A DNA stretch of 64,000 nucleotides from Dermanyssus gallinae (Eukaryota; Arthropoda; Arachnida; Mesostigmata; Dermanyssidae). The position numbers were made by a program, and so were the translations under genes. Positions 49,770 to 60,038 of the stretch are shown here, piece after piece (within the stretch, counting starts at the first letter, position 1; each line of letters opens with the position of its first letter). A model generated the notes under the pieces. The model was given only the letters and a program-made list of their open reading frames with translations. It was not told the origin of the DNA and ran no database searches. The DNA is taken from assembly GCA_003439945.1 (NCBI GenBank), contig QVRM01004000.1, positions 33,501 to 97,500 of the forward strand. The letters are read 5' to 3'.

Positions 49770-50432
49770 CATTTATCGTATTTCGTACGTACCATATGCG
49801 TGCATCTGGCCGGTCGGCCGCCTACCCAAACACCAGAGCGACCACCACACCGACGCCATATCCGCGCCCATTAGCGGCCCATGGCTACCGTGCGAAGACT
49901 GTACGCGGTCGTCTCGTCACACCTACGACATAATGTATGCCTGTAGAACTCTTCCGAAGAACACCCACCGCTTCCGGCAGTAAGCTCTTTTCTTCATACC
50001 ACTACCGCGTCGTGCCGCCAATTGATAGCCAGTTGAAAGCATTGGAAACTGGCTACGTGCAATGGCGTGCTTTCTAAGTGTCTCCGTCCCTCGTGGTACA
50101 GGGACTGCAGGTGCAAGCAGCTGCGAAAATACCGACCGCCGTTCTTGTACCACCGAGCCGAACGACCTGAGCCGCCACTACAGTAGCATGGTGGAAATGT
50201 TCTCATTATCATTATCATTATCATCAACACGAACATCATGATCAGTCTCATTGTCATCAGCACTGCCGTCAAAACGCCTGTGTTTGACCGGTACCGCGTA
50301 CAGGGAAGAAGCGAGAGCGAGATTCAATGTGTTTGACCACTGTTCGTATTGGCTTGTGTACATACTACTACTACTACTACTATATATGGAGGGCGTGTTG
50401 GTTGAAACAAGCTTGAACTAAAGTCAATAAGC
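49770..50432. other. No gene recognised
   Basis: Includes ATCATT runs (about 50203-50225) and an ACT run (about 50366-50382). No coding evidence. Confidence 0.45.
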
Positions 50433-50525
50433 TGTCGTTGTCGTCTCCGTTGTTGTTTTTGTTGTTGTTGTCGTCGTCGTCGCCGTTTTCGTTGTTGTTG
50501 TTGTTGCTGTTGTTGTTGTTTGTGT
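50433..50525. repeat. TTG/CGT triplet array
   Basis: TTG repeats interrupted by CGT. Further short TTG/CTG runs follow at about 50686-50712 and 50765-50815. Confidence 0.9.
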
Positions 50526-51155
50526 TTTTGTCAACTCTTGTTGCTTTTCATCTTCGACTGTGCTTCGCTTGTGCTTCATGTTGTCTCTGTGTTTTCTTGC
50601 GCCTTTGATGTATTATATTCTGTATTCATTCAACATTCCTCTCCTTGCCATCGCTATCTTTGTTTCTCTTTGTCCTATTCGTCACTGTTGTTGTTGTTGT
50701 TGTTGCTGTTGTTACCCAGTATATTTGTGCACACATCGAGTGATTGTCACTTTAGGCTGTTTTGTTGCTGCTGCTGCTGGTATTGGTGTTTGTGCTGCTG
50801 CAGTTGTTGTTGTTGCCGCTGCCGCCGGCCGGGCCCGTCGTAGATGAAGCTTCACGGTAGTCACGGCAGGCGTCGCTGGCACGTCACCCGCGTTGCTGAG
50901 TGCGTCGTCACGCTGGGCAGCCGGGCCGGGCCCTTCGTGGTGATAGTGACAGTGACGGTGACGAAGCCGGCCGATGCCGATGATAATGACGAGCAGGACG
51001 ATGACGATGATGATGATGATAATGGTGATGATGTTTAGATGCCGTCTATCTGACCCGTTTGTTTTTTGTGAGTTTCTCTCGAGTAGTTGCTGCTGCTGCT
51101 GTCGCTGCCTGTCATTCTGACGATTTTAACAGATCACAACTAAACTAACAAGAAA
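50526..51155. other. No gene recognised; triplet runs
   Basis: Contains TTG/CTG runs and a GAT run (about 50998-51032). Frames through them are low complexity. Confidence 0.45.
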
Positions 51156-51541
<386 letters not shown>

Positions 51542-51950
51542 GATGACGACGACAGAGCAACGGCAACAGCAACATCATCATAAACTACAGCATAAATAAC
51601 AATACCACTACAACCACTACCACCGCCAAAAAACAGAACCAGTAATAACAATATCGATAGCAACAGAAACAGCAACTACAATAAGAACAATAACTACGAC
51701 AAATTCATCTATAGCAAAAACAACAACATCGCAACGACAACCAGAACAACAGTAACAGCAACAACAGCCACTACAACAGCAGCAACAACAACAACCGCTA
51801 CAACAACAATTGTAACCGCAGTAACAGCAACAACATTGCAACGACAACAACAGCAACCGCAACAATAAAAACAACAACAACAGTAACCGCAGTAACAACA
51901 ACAACAACAACAACTGCAGTAACAACAGCAACAACAACAACAACATCAAG
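51542..51950. repeat. CAA-rich degenerate array
   Basis: Continuation of the CAA array with many CAG, CGA and ACT substitutions, decayed compared with its left neighbour. Confidence 0.85.
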
Positions 51951-52475
51951 TGCGGTGTTTTGCAAGCCACTGCCATTAGGGCACGCACGCACGCACTCTC
52001 CGAATCGATGTATCCTTCTCCTCCTCCTCCTCCTCCTCCCATGCTATCTATTGGTCTGCTCGACCGTCTCATCTAGGCAGTCAACCGACCAACGAAATAA
52101 CCAACCAGCCAACCAACCATCCAGCCAACCACCCATCCATCCATCCAACCAAGGAACCGCCTGCTGGGTTGGGTGAGTCGGACGCCCGGCGGCTGTCCGT
52201 CACTTGTCAATGACGGCTCCTCGTCAGCGACAGTCGCACAGTGACGGGCTGACTGGCTGACTGAGTGACTGACTGAATGACTGGCACCAACCAACCAACC
52301 AACCACTACGAGAGCAGCACTCTACGAGCGCTATCGCTGCAGCCCGTTCTGCGGCGTACGGGGTTTGTACGGACGGGGTGGAACAACAATTGTACAAGTG
52401 CCACCTATCCTACGGCAGCCGGCTACTTCTCTTACGGGCCATTGTGATTGTTACTGCCCGGGTGGGGGCTGCCGG
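51951..52475. other. No gene recognised; TCC and CCAA runs
   Basis: TCC run at about 52017-52038, and CCAACCAACCATCC-type repeats at about 52083-52152 and 52289-52306. No coding evidence. Confidence 0.5.
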
Positions 52476-52610
52476 GGTGGTGGTGGTGGTGGTGATGGTG
52501 ATGATGATGACGATGACGAGGGTGATGATGATGATGATGATGATGATGGTAATGGTGGTGATGATGACAATAGTGATGAGGGTGAGAAGAATGATGAGGA
52601 TGCGATGATT
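52476..52610. repeat. GGT/GAT triplet array
   Basis: GGT repeats passing into GAT repeats with a few interruptions. Confidence 0.9.
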
Positions 52611-52805
52611 TAGTATGAGTACCACAGAGACACGGAGAACGCTTACCAGAGAATAAAGATGTGACAACAATAACATCAACGGTGGCAGCGATGACGGCTG
52701 CTGCTACTGCGGCTGCTGTTGTCGTTGTTGCTATTGCTGCTACTGTTGTGGTTCTGATTGCTGTGCTGATGCTGCTACTGCTACATCTGCTATGATGAAT
52801 GATAG

Positions 52806-52808
52806 CAA

Positions 52809-52841
<33 letters not shown>

Positions 52842-53170
52842 AAATGACAACAGCAACAACAATTACTACAACAATCGCAACAGCAACAACAACAACAATC
52901 GCAACCGCAACAAGAGCAACAACAACAATCACAACAGCAACAACAAGAGCGACAAAAACAATCGCAACAGCAACAACAAGAGCAACGACAACAGTTACAA
53001 CAGCAACAACAACAATCACAACAGCAACAACAAGAGCGACAACAACAATCACAACAGCAACAACAACACCGCAACGACAACACCACAACGACAACACAAA
53101 CAGCAACAGAAGTACGAACAACGACGACAGCAACAGGAACAAGAACACCAGCTAACAACAGCTACAACAA
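52806..53170. repeat. CAA/CAG array with higher-order repeats
   Basis: CAA repeats interrupted by CAG, CGA and AAT. Longer units such as AATCACAACAGCAACAAC recur, showing block duplication. Confidence 0.93.
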
Positions 53171-54498
53171 CACCAAGATTAAAAACTACAACAACAACTG
53201 CGGGCAAAAATAAACGAGGACTGCAATCTCCAATCGTGCGGTTGCTACTGTTGAGTGTTGCTGATGGCGTTGCTGACTTGATGTTGAGAGCGTATCGGCG
53301 GTGTTTATGCTGTTGTGTTGGTAGTGTGTTGCTAGTGAGTTGACGCAGCGTGCAACAGCGTGAGTGCGCGAGGTAGGAACTGAGGAGCTGAGAGGCTGAA
53401 CAAACCAAATGTGTTTGTTGCCCATGTCGAAGAGCGCAAGCGCACGGACGGAACAAACAAACAAGGGCGCTGCCGGCTGTGCTTAGCTGTGCCGGCAGCT
53501 TGCTGCCGTCGTTGTCGGAGGTGCCGTAACCATAAAAGCTTGTTACCCGCAATCTGTCTTTGTGTGTCTCTCTCTCTCTGTCCCCCCTCTCTCTCTCTCG
53601 CTCTCTGGGTGCTTCTGACTATCTCGCTCATAAATGTATGGAATCCTTCACAAGGCGTCTTCGTGTATTTTTTTTCTTGTACTTCATCGTTGCTTATTAT
53701 TATTATTATTGTGATGATGATGATGATGATAATGGCGATGCTGGTGATGATAATGATGATGATGATGATGCAAGTGACAGAGGATTTATTACGACAGCAA
53801 AATCTACCGACCTGAGGCAGGTTGCAAACAGGCTACATAAAGCTGGAGTCTTCCGACAACTTTTGCTAGTCAGAAGCCCGAAACATAATATAAGTATGGT
53901 GCTTGTAGACACTAGTCTAGTCTAGTCGGCCCGGTGATGTAGGTAGTTTACAGCGTAGTTTGAGCGACAACCGTGTTGTTCCTGCTCGTTTCGACCAGTC
54001 ACATAACCGCCCGTCCTTATCTACGTAAAAGCCTCATACAAAGCAACCAAAAAAAACGAACAACAAATCGTTTTTTCTCCCTCCCGTTATTTCTGCGAAC
54101 TACCGTAACTGCGTTTTTGCGTGCTTAGGATGCATGCGACGTACGTAATTTCACCACGCGGCTTTGCCACGCGCCAACGCTCGGCAACCTTTGTCATCTC
54201 TACGACCTTGACGAACGTAGCGCATGCTTCGACGTCCATTTGCGCGCATAATTCCTCACCGGACCTCTCAAAGCTACAGTGCTACTACAGTGCTTTTGAA
54301 ACCGTCGTAGTCAATTGGGACCGATTTTTCGAACGATCGATGAAGGTGCTCCGCCGTGACCTCACGCTCAGCGACGTTTGCCTAGTTTTATAACTCCTTC
54401 AGAGCCTGGGGAAACCTGGCGGCTCCTCGGTGCATCGCGATCGCTATCGCTCGCGCGCACCCTCGCGGGAAAGCTGTTCTTTCTCGTCCTGAATGCAG
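53171..54498. other. No gene recognised; possible intron
   Basis: TC runs near 53570-53600, ATT/GAT runs at about 53696-53770. No exon supported, although the right end leads into a good acceptor at 54498. Confidence 0.4.
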
Positions 54499-54621
54499 GA
54501 CACGTTTTTTGGAAACGATTTTCTGCTCATAAACTCCACAGACACACACATTGTTTGCCTGCCGGGGCCGGCCGAGCGGGTGGCCGTGCGGCTCATCAAT
54601 GTCACAACCTTTTTTCTGCAG
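54499..54621 (+). CDS. Candidate internal exon (41 codons), unidentified protein
   Basis: A pyrimidine-rich tract (CTTTCTCGTCCT) and AG at 54497-54498 precede an open 123-bp segment that ends in a consensus CAG|GTAAGG donor (GT at 54622-54623). Length is an exact multiple of three, phase 0 at both ends. The peptide begins DTFFGNDFLLINSTDTHIVC, continues LPGPAERVAVRLINVTTFFL and ends at Gln. It is not low complexity and carries two possible N-glycosylation sites (NST and NVT), which would suit an extracellular or lumenal domain. I do not recognise the family. Codon third positions favour G/C, unlike the repeats nearby. It could belong to the same gene as the 8187 exon, but no linking exon was found. 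Confidence 0.5.
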
Positions 54622-54954
54622 GTAAGGCAATCAGGCAGGCAGAGAAGAGCCAACTACAAAAACCTTCTGCGAGTCTTCTGAAATGACTTGGCCTGCTTGG
54701 ACCGCCGACACAATGACAATGCTGTGTACCAAATGCGTGGTACAACTATGTTACCATGAAACGCCACCACGTTACACGTGCCACCATATCACCACCGGTC
54801 ACGCGAAAGAAAGCCCTGTCACTGCAATCTCTCTGCCTGCCTGCCAGCTTGACTAAGCGTTTCTTTTGATCGTTTTGGGATATCTCTCTGGCTATTGTTT
54901 ATGCTGTTGTTCTAGGTAACATTACCGGCCAGGCAATCATTCATAGCTTACTGA
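54622..54954 (+). other. Probable intron after the 54499-54621 exon
   Basis: Starts at the CAG|GTAAGG donor. No further exon recognised. Confidence 0.35.
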
Positions 54955-55035
54955 TGCTGCTGTTGTTGTTGTTGTTGTTGCTGCTGCTGTTATTGTTGTT
55001 GGTGTTGGTGTTGTCGTTATTGTTGTTGGAGTTGC
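54955..55035. repeat. TTG/CTG triplet array
   Basis: CTG and TTG repeats. Another short TTG/CGT run lies at about 55194-55235. Confidence 0.9.
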
Positions 55036-55354
55036 TGCTGCCTTCACATCGGCTCGCGAAATGGTGACGAAATTTGTTTTCATTCGTCACGGCAGCCATT
55101 GCGATAGGGATAATACGGGGGAAGGGTGAGGAGACGAAGGTGGGAATAGGGATGAAGAATGGCAAGCAATGCCAGGGAGACGACGCTTGCGCGGTGTTGT
55201 TGTTGTTGTTATTGTCGTCGTCGTTGCTGTTGTTCTTCCTTCACCTGTCAGTGGCCACCAATTGCCCGATACGTCTGTTGGTTGCACGGTCGTATGGTGG
55301 TCCCACCGGCACAGCCGACGAAGAAGCCCATGCCCACAAAGCCGATACCTAGAC

Positions 55355-55383
55355 AGATAGATAGATAGATAGATAGATAGACA
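55355..55383. repeat. (GATA)n tetranucleotide run
   Basis: About seven GATA/GACA units. Confidence 0.9.
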
Positions 55384-55845
55384 GACACACAGATAGGTCG
55401 ACAGAAAGATATATAGAAGGAGACTCGTAGATCGATGCGGCCACCACCTGTTCAGGCCAGAACAAACAGACAGCCAGCGTGTTGCCAGCAGTAGCGGTTA
55501 GCAGCGGCGGCGGTGGCGGCGTCAGCGACGACGACAACAACAACAACAACGACAGCAGCAGCATAAGTGCCAGCGGCATCATCAGGACAGGTACCATCAG
55601 GCTAGGCGGCCGGCCGACAAACAGAAGCAAGCCACAGGGGCTCTGGCCAAGACGGGTCTAACGGCCGCCGTCTCAGGCAAGCCACTACCGACACCACTAC
55701 ACGCTCGTGACGGTAAAATACGAGACGGTAGGGCGTCAGGCACGTCGTTTGTTGCGACAGCATCCATAAAATTGCGCCCGCTAAGAAATGATGATGGCTT
55801 ACATGAGCAAGAGGAAGAAGGACCAGAAGAGGAATAGGGCAGGCG
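55384..55845. other. GC-rich DNA, no gene recognised
   Basis: GGC and CGA/CAA runs near 55503-55555. No supported exon. Confidence 0.45.
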
Positions 55846-55945
55846 GAGGACGACAACGACGACGACAACAACGACAGCGACAGCAACAACAGCAACGACA
55901 ACAACAACAGCAACAGCAACAACAACAACAACAACAACGACAACG
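55846..55945. repeat. CGA/CAA/CAG triplet array
   Basis: Imperfect array reading as poly-Gln/Arg on plus. No start or splice evidence for translation. Confidence 0.85.
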
Positions 55946-56629
55946 AAGCTCAACCGACACGTATCTGTCAGCGCCTTTGTATGTCACCTTCTAGGACCAC
56001 TCCCCGATTACGGCTACCCGAACTGCCACCACTGCTACCACGAGACTACAATACGGCGGCATTCTGGCGACTGGAAACGAGCCGTGTCTGACGGCCGGTT
56101 GAGTGGCGGCCACATCTGTCGGGCACTACTTTACACACCCGTATGGATGTATACGTTGCGTGTTGTAGGTATATGTATGTATGTATGTGTGTTTGCATGC
56201 CTGCATGTAGCTATATATCTGTGTACGTGTGTATGCATAGTATACGCGTTTGTATGTATGTTGGTGGCATGCGGCAGGCCCTCGGCTTCGGCTATGAGCG
56301 GGTTAATGTGGCTCGCCACTGCACAGTCACTGGCATCACCGTCAATACGAATACCGAACTCAGCCAGGTCAGCTCAACCGTGAACCACATCCGTCCGAAG
56401 GCATAGACGTTTGGCTTGCCCATGTCTCTCGATACAGTAGATGATAGTAGAAGTAGTCGGAGTAATCGAATTTAGAAGTATTGTAGGACAAATAGTGGTC
56501 AAAGTAGTGTCACCGTCGCACGAGGATTGGTGGTAGTTGTGGGTTCAACAAAATGTCAGGGTTGCGTTCAATTCGGGTTTGGATATCAAATCGTCGCTTG
56601 TATTTAGTTCGAATATGTCACAAAGTGGA

Positions 56630-56630
<1 letters not shown>
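55946..56630. other. No gene confirmed; GTAT run and a coding-like patch
   Basis: GTAT-type repeats lie near 56168-56260. The segment 56268-56420 is GC-rich and open for 40-45 codons in several frames, but no family is recognised. Confidence 0.4.
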
Positions 56631-56666
<36 letters not shown>

Positions 56667-57015
56667 TAATATATATATATATATATTATTAATATATATA
56701 TATTTTAATTATAATATATTATATATATATATACTTTATATAGATGTAAATATGTATTATATATACAGATATACTATCTATATATATTACATACTATATA
56801 TTATATATCATACTATATATATAATATTATATATATAATATATATATATGTATATATAATATATATATATACCATATATATTCCATATATTACATATATA
56901 TATACTACATCTATATAGATATATATATAACACATATATATATATACCTATATTATATATATAATATATACATATACACACACATATACATATATATATA
57001 TATATACATATATAT
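56631..57015. repeat. Degenerate TA-rich array (385 bp)
   Basis: TA repeats with many short variants (TATAATATA, ATATACATA). It borders the 3' end of the retrotransposon. Confidence 0.95.
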
Positions 57016-57017
57016 CA

Positions 57018-57023
57018 TTTATT
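57018..57023 (-). terminator. AATAAA signal at the element's 3' end
   Basis: AATAAA on the minus strand lies about 65 nt after the ORF2 stop and just before the TA array. It could serve as a polyadenylation signal or simply be the conserved 3' terminal sequence. Confidence 0.5.
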
Positions 57024-57086
57024 TATGTGTGACAAAGTATACAATTGTGGTGTAAGAACATGTGCACAACCCGCTCGGGGCAAAAC

Positions 57087-58913
57087 TCAAGGTGTTAGGT
57101 CCAGGCTTGGGCTGGTCCACCTAGCCAGGGTACCTCTCACCGAAGCGGCATTCCCCCTCTGAACGTCTAATGAGAGACGTTGTAGTAGATATTCGCCTGC
57201 CCTCTTGTCTCCTGTAGCGAGTGCCAGTTTTCTCCCGACGTCGTTGAGCAGTTTCTTCGTGAGCACTCCAGGCCCGCCCAATGTCTCGAATGCGAGAGGT
57301 GAGAACAGGTGTGGGTAGCCGACACTGGAGTACTTTCTGCACTTGGCTGCCTCCGCCAGGGCTACCGCGTGTCCAGGGCGGGCTGCGCCCGTACCGATCA
57401 TTGAGGGGGCTAAAGAGTCGGTTACGGTCGCGTCCCATACCAGCATTTGGCCCCGCTCGAACGGAGTCAAGGTCATACCATCTGGTCTCCTGGCATCATC
57501 TCTGACTAAGCCAGACGGCTCCAAAATGCATGGGTAGCCTGCCGATCGCAGCCCCCTGCTGAATGTCTCATTCAGGGCTGAGTGGCGCGCGATTCTACCT
57601 GAACTTTGGGGACAGGAAAGTCCGTGGTGGCCTAGGGAATCAACCTCGTCACCGCATCTGCACCGGTGTGGGGAGACTAACTCTGCTCCCAGCCTCAACC
57701 CGACTAGTATGCGAGTGGACTCGTCGTCCAGGAGGGTGCCTAGCTGAGGGCTTGGGAGGGCCTGCAGCCATGCACCTGCACCCGGTGAAGAAACTGCCAG
57801 TAGCCTCGCTTTGTTGGCGGCCGTAGTTGTTCGGTCCCATAAGCCATTCCAACGACCGTTGTTTGCCAGCTCTGACCACGCGCGCTGAAATGAGGGGGTC
57901 TCCGGTAGAGACCCACAAAATGCAATGGCATCTTCCTGAGTTCGTTCAAGCGTAGCTCGAAAATTTGAAACTGCTTCGGGGTCCAGATTAGCTTCAACGC
58001 CACTCGTCGCCGAATGCAAGGATGCGATGTGTGCTGCGATTGCAAGAGAAACTGCTTCAGGCAGGCCCAGTCCACCTCTGGCTACCGGTAAGGCGGCTTG
58101 AACTAAGGGGTCGTTTCGCAACCGCAGGTTAAGTATAGATTCCAACGCCAGGCCTAGCTTCAAGTTTATTTCCTCCAACTGGGGCGAGAAGGCTGAACAC
58201 TTGATTCCCCTGAACAGGTAGTTTAGCCTTGACGCAGAGAAACATGCGCGCAGAAGGTACAACCCCCGGTGAGCGCCCAGCTGGGGAAGGCGATTGAAGC
58301 CGATCTCGAGCTTTTCTCTTTCTTGTTCGATTTTCGGTCCAAGGTGGCAAGAAAACAGGGGTACCCCGAGGAGGTCCAAGTCGTCGCCTGTTACGCGGCA
58401 CCCCGGAAGAAGATCCCGTAAAGCGGAGATATCGGCTGTACCTGAGCCGATAATGTGAACCTCACACTTAGTTGGGTTCAGCTCCAGACCACTGCATGTA
58501 GCGAAACTTAAGATCTTCTTTATGTCCTCACAGACCGTACCAATGTTGCCTGCGATGACCCCGTCATCTAAATACCAAAGGTTGAGTGGACTCTCGAGTG
58601 AGTTCACCAAGTCCTTAACGGCAAGACAGAACAGAGGGGGGGCGAGGGGGTCTCCTTGCTGAACCCCTACAGCCGAGGTGAGCAGTGCCGAGGGTAAAAC
58701 CAAGTGCGACGAATCGCCGTAGGCCAATTTCACTTGGTGATAGATGCCAGGGGCCTCATCTCCGACCACTCTCAACAGGTGATTCCTTTTCACAGTGTTA
58801 AAAGCGTTCTTAAAATCAAGCTTAACTAGCACGGACGAATCGATTCGAGAATCTATAAAAGCCCTGGTGGCGTGGATCATTATTTCAGCACCCCCCTTGG
58901 TGTAAAAACCCAA
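57087..58913 (-). CDS. ORF2 C-terminal part: reverse transcriptase core plus restriction-like endonuclease
   Basis: This is the larger frame of the broken ORF2, 608 residues from the first codon read here (not a natural start; it continues the upstream frame). RT motifs in order: GFYTKGGAEIMIHATR (residues 2-17), catalytic KLDFKNAFNTV (31-41), GVQQGDPLAPPLF (83-95) and the YLDD box (114-117) with both Asp present. The C-terminal endonuclease has a CXC...HX4C knuckle (C418, C420, H429, C434), then RRPDG (475-479), VWDATV (from 492) and an AEAAK (520-524). These form the PD-(D/E)XK-like nuclease used to nick the target for target-primed reverse transcription. The frame is open to a stop at 57087. 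All visible catalytic residues are kept, so function would depend only on the frameshift upstream. Confidence 0.88.
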   Translation of the reverse strand: MGFYTKGGAEIMIHATRAFIDSRIDSSVLVKLDFKNAFNTVKRNHLLRVVGDEAPGIYHQVKLAYGDSSHLVLPSALLTSAVGVQQGDPLAPPLFCLAVKDLVNSLESPLNLWYLDDGVIAGNIGTVCEDIKKILSFATCSGLELNPTKCEVHIIGSGTADISALRDLLPGCRVTGDDLDLLGVPLFSCHLGPKIEQEREKLEIGFNRLPQLGAHRGLYLLRACFSASRLNYLFRGIKCSAFSPQLEEINLKLGLALESILNLRLRNDPLVQAALPVARGGLGLPEAVSLAIAAHIASLHSATSGVEANLDPEAVSNFRATLERTQEDAIAFCGSLPETPSFQRAWSELANNGRWNGLWDRTTTAANKARLLAVSSPGAGAWLQALPSPQLGTLLDDESTRILVGLRLGAELVSPHRCRCGDEVDSLGHHGLSCPQSSGRIARHSALNETFSRGLRSAGYPCILEPSGLVRDDARRPDGMTLTPFERGQMLVWDATVTDSLAPSMIGTGAARPGHAVALAEAAKCRKYSSVGYPHLFSPLAFETLGGPGVLTKKLLNDVGRKLALATGDKRAGEYLLQRLSLDVQRGNAASVRGTLARWTSPSLDLTP

Positions 58914-60036
58914 CTGGTGGGGCCCAAATAGCTAGGTTGATAAGATCTCTAGAATCCCTCACTGCTAATTTTGCCGCGACCCTACGTAGTACTGAAGAGC
59001 AAGCGATAGGTCTGAACGAGCCGTCTTTCTTCTTCAGCGCAAACAGTCTCGCTCCGAAGATGAGGGGACACCACCTTGGATGCGGGGCTCCCCATCGCAG
59101 TAGGTCAATTACCTTCGCTAGGGCCTTACTAAGTGTGTCGGATGAGAAGCCGAGAGTCGGTGACAGAAGGTCCTGTAGGAGTCGAGGTCTCATAAAATCC
59201 AGGCCCGCGCTCGAACTCTTTGCAAATGATCCGACAGCAAAACGAACATCCTCGGCCGACGTAGATGAAGGTAAGAGCTGTAAGGGTGGGGGAGACGGCC
59301 AGCACAGGTCCGGTTGCGCGGGGGGGTGTTTTTCCCGTAACGACGCTGCGGCCGCTGGCTCATCGACCATGACGTCATCAGATAGAAGAAGGCGGGCTGC
59401 TCCGGACACGTCCCCGTCCGATAGCTTGGCTGACACGGCCCGCGTGATCGACTGATTTTGCTCAGCATTACCACCCGACTCTCCTGCCGTGAGCAGGGGA
59501 ACCAGATCTGTAAGCCGAACGCCGCGTCGAAACTCCACTAAGTTCTTTCTGATGACCACTGCTAGAGAGCGTGTATCCCTGCAGCCTATTGGTAACCTCA
59601 GCACGACTGGAGCGAAAGAGAAAAGCCCGAGCCAGGCGGCGTCGTCGTTGTCCGAGGCAACCTTAATACACACCTCTGACAGGGCGTCAGCCACCGACTT
59701 CCTTACCACTTTGGGCAAGATACGAACCAGCTTTCCATTTTTCATGAACGCCTGGATGCACTCCGTGAGGTCGAAATTGGACTCGTTCATGACGCCGTTA
59801 GGGACTAGAGTGGCACCCCCGCCCCCATGTTTGACCGTGACATGTCTACGGAAGCCTCGCCTGGCGAAAGTTTGGCCGCATTGGTGACAAGTTACCCTGT
59901 TAGACCCCAAGGGGTCTGGTGTGATCGCAGGGTTCTGCCCTGATGTGGAGCTTGGGCCGGCGCCTTCTGAAGGATCCGGCAAGGTGGCATGTATGGGTTG
60001 TGTCACTGTCCTGCAATTGTTGTGATCACCCGTCAT
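58885..60036 (-). CDS. ORF2 N-terminal part: C2H2 zinc finger and RT N-terminus, frameshifted
   Basis: Starts at the ATG that overlaps the ORF1 stop (TAATG). Residues 50-70 form a C2H2 finger (C50, C53, H65, H70), the kind of N-terminal DNA-binding finger seen in R2-type elements. The RT N-terminal block is GARLFALKKKDGSFRPIACS, near residues 320-340, and ends with LAIWAP. The frame then runs into PVGFLHQGGC and a stop at 58885. The correct continuation, QLGFYTKGGAE, lies in another frame, so a single indel in the GGGCCCC run near 58920 separates the two halves. This may be a real mutation or a sequencing error in a homopolymer-like run. Full-length ORF2 would be about 980 residues. Confidence 0.85.
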   Translation of the reverse strand: MTGDHNNCRTVTQPIHATLPDPSEGAGPSSTSGQNPAITPDPLGSNRVTCHQCGQTFARRGFRRHVTVKHGGGGATLVPNGVMNESNFDLTECIQAFMKNGKLVRILPKVVRKSVADALSEVCIKVASDNDDAAWLGLFSFAPVVLRLPIGCRDTRSLAVVIRKNLVEFRRGVRLTDLVPLLTAGESGGNAEQNQSITRAVSAKLSDGDVSGAARLLLSDDVMVDEPAAAASLREKHPPAQPDLCWPSPPPLQLLPSSTSAEDVRFAVGSFAKSSSAGLDFMRPRLLQDLLSPTLGFSSDTLSKALAKVIDLLRWGAPHPRWCPLIFGARLFALKKKDGSFRPIACSSVLRRVAAKLAVRDSRDLINLAIWAPPVGFLHQGGC

Positions 60037-60038
60037 TA
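60034..60038 (-). promoter_or_regulatory. TAATG stop-start overlap between ORF1 and ORF2
   Basis: The ORF1 stop TAA (60038-60036) shares its last A with the ORF2 start ATG (60036-60034). The same UAAUG arrangement supports termination-reinitiation in the Bombyx LINE SART1, so ORF2 here is probably translated by coupled reinitiation. Confidence 0.75.

Noticed and set aside
58937..59455. 172-codon plus-strand frame opposite ORF2
   Set aside because: Shadow of the real minus-strand ORF2, which has clear domains.
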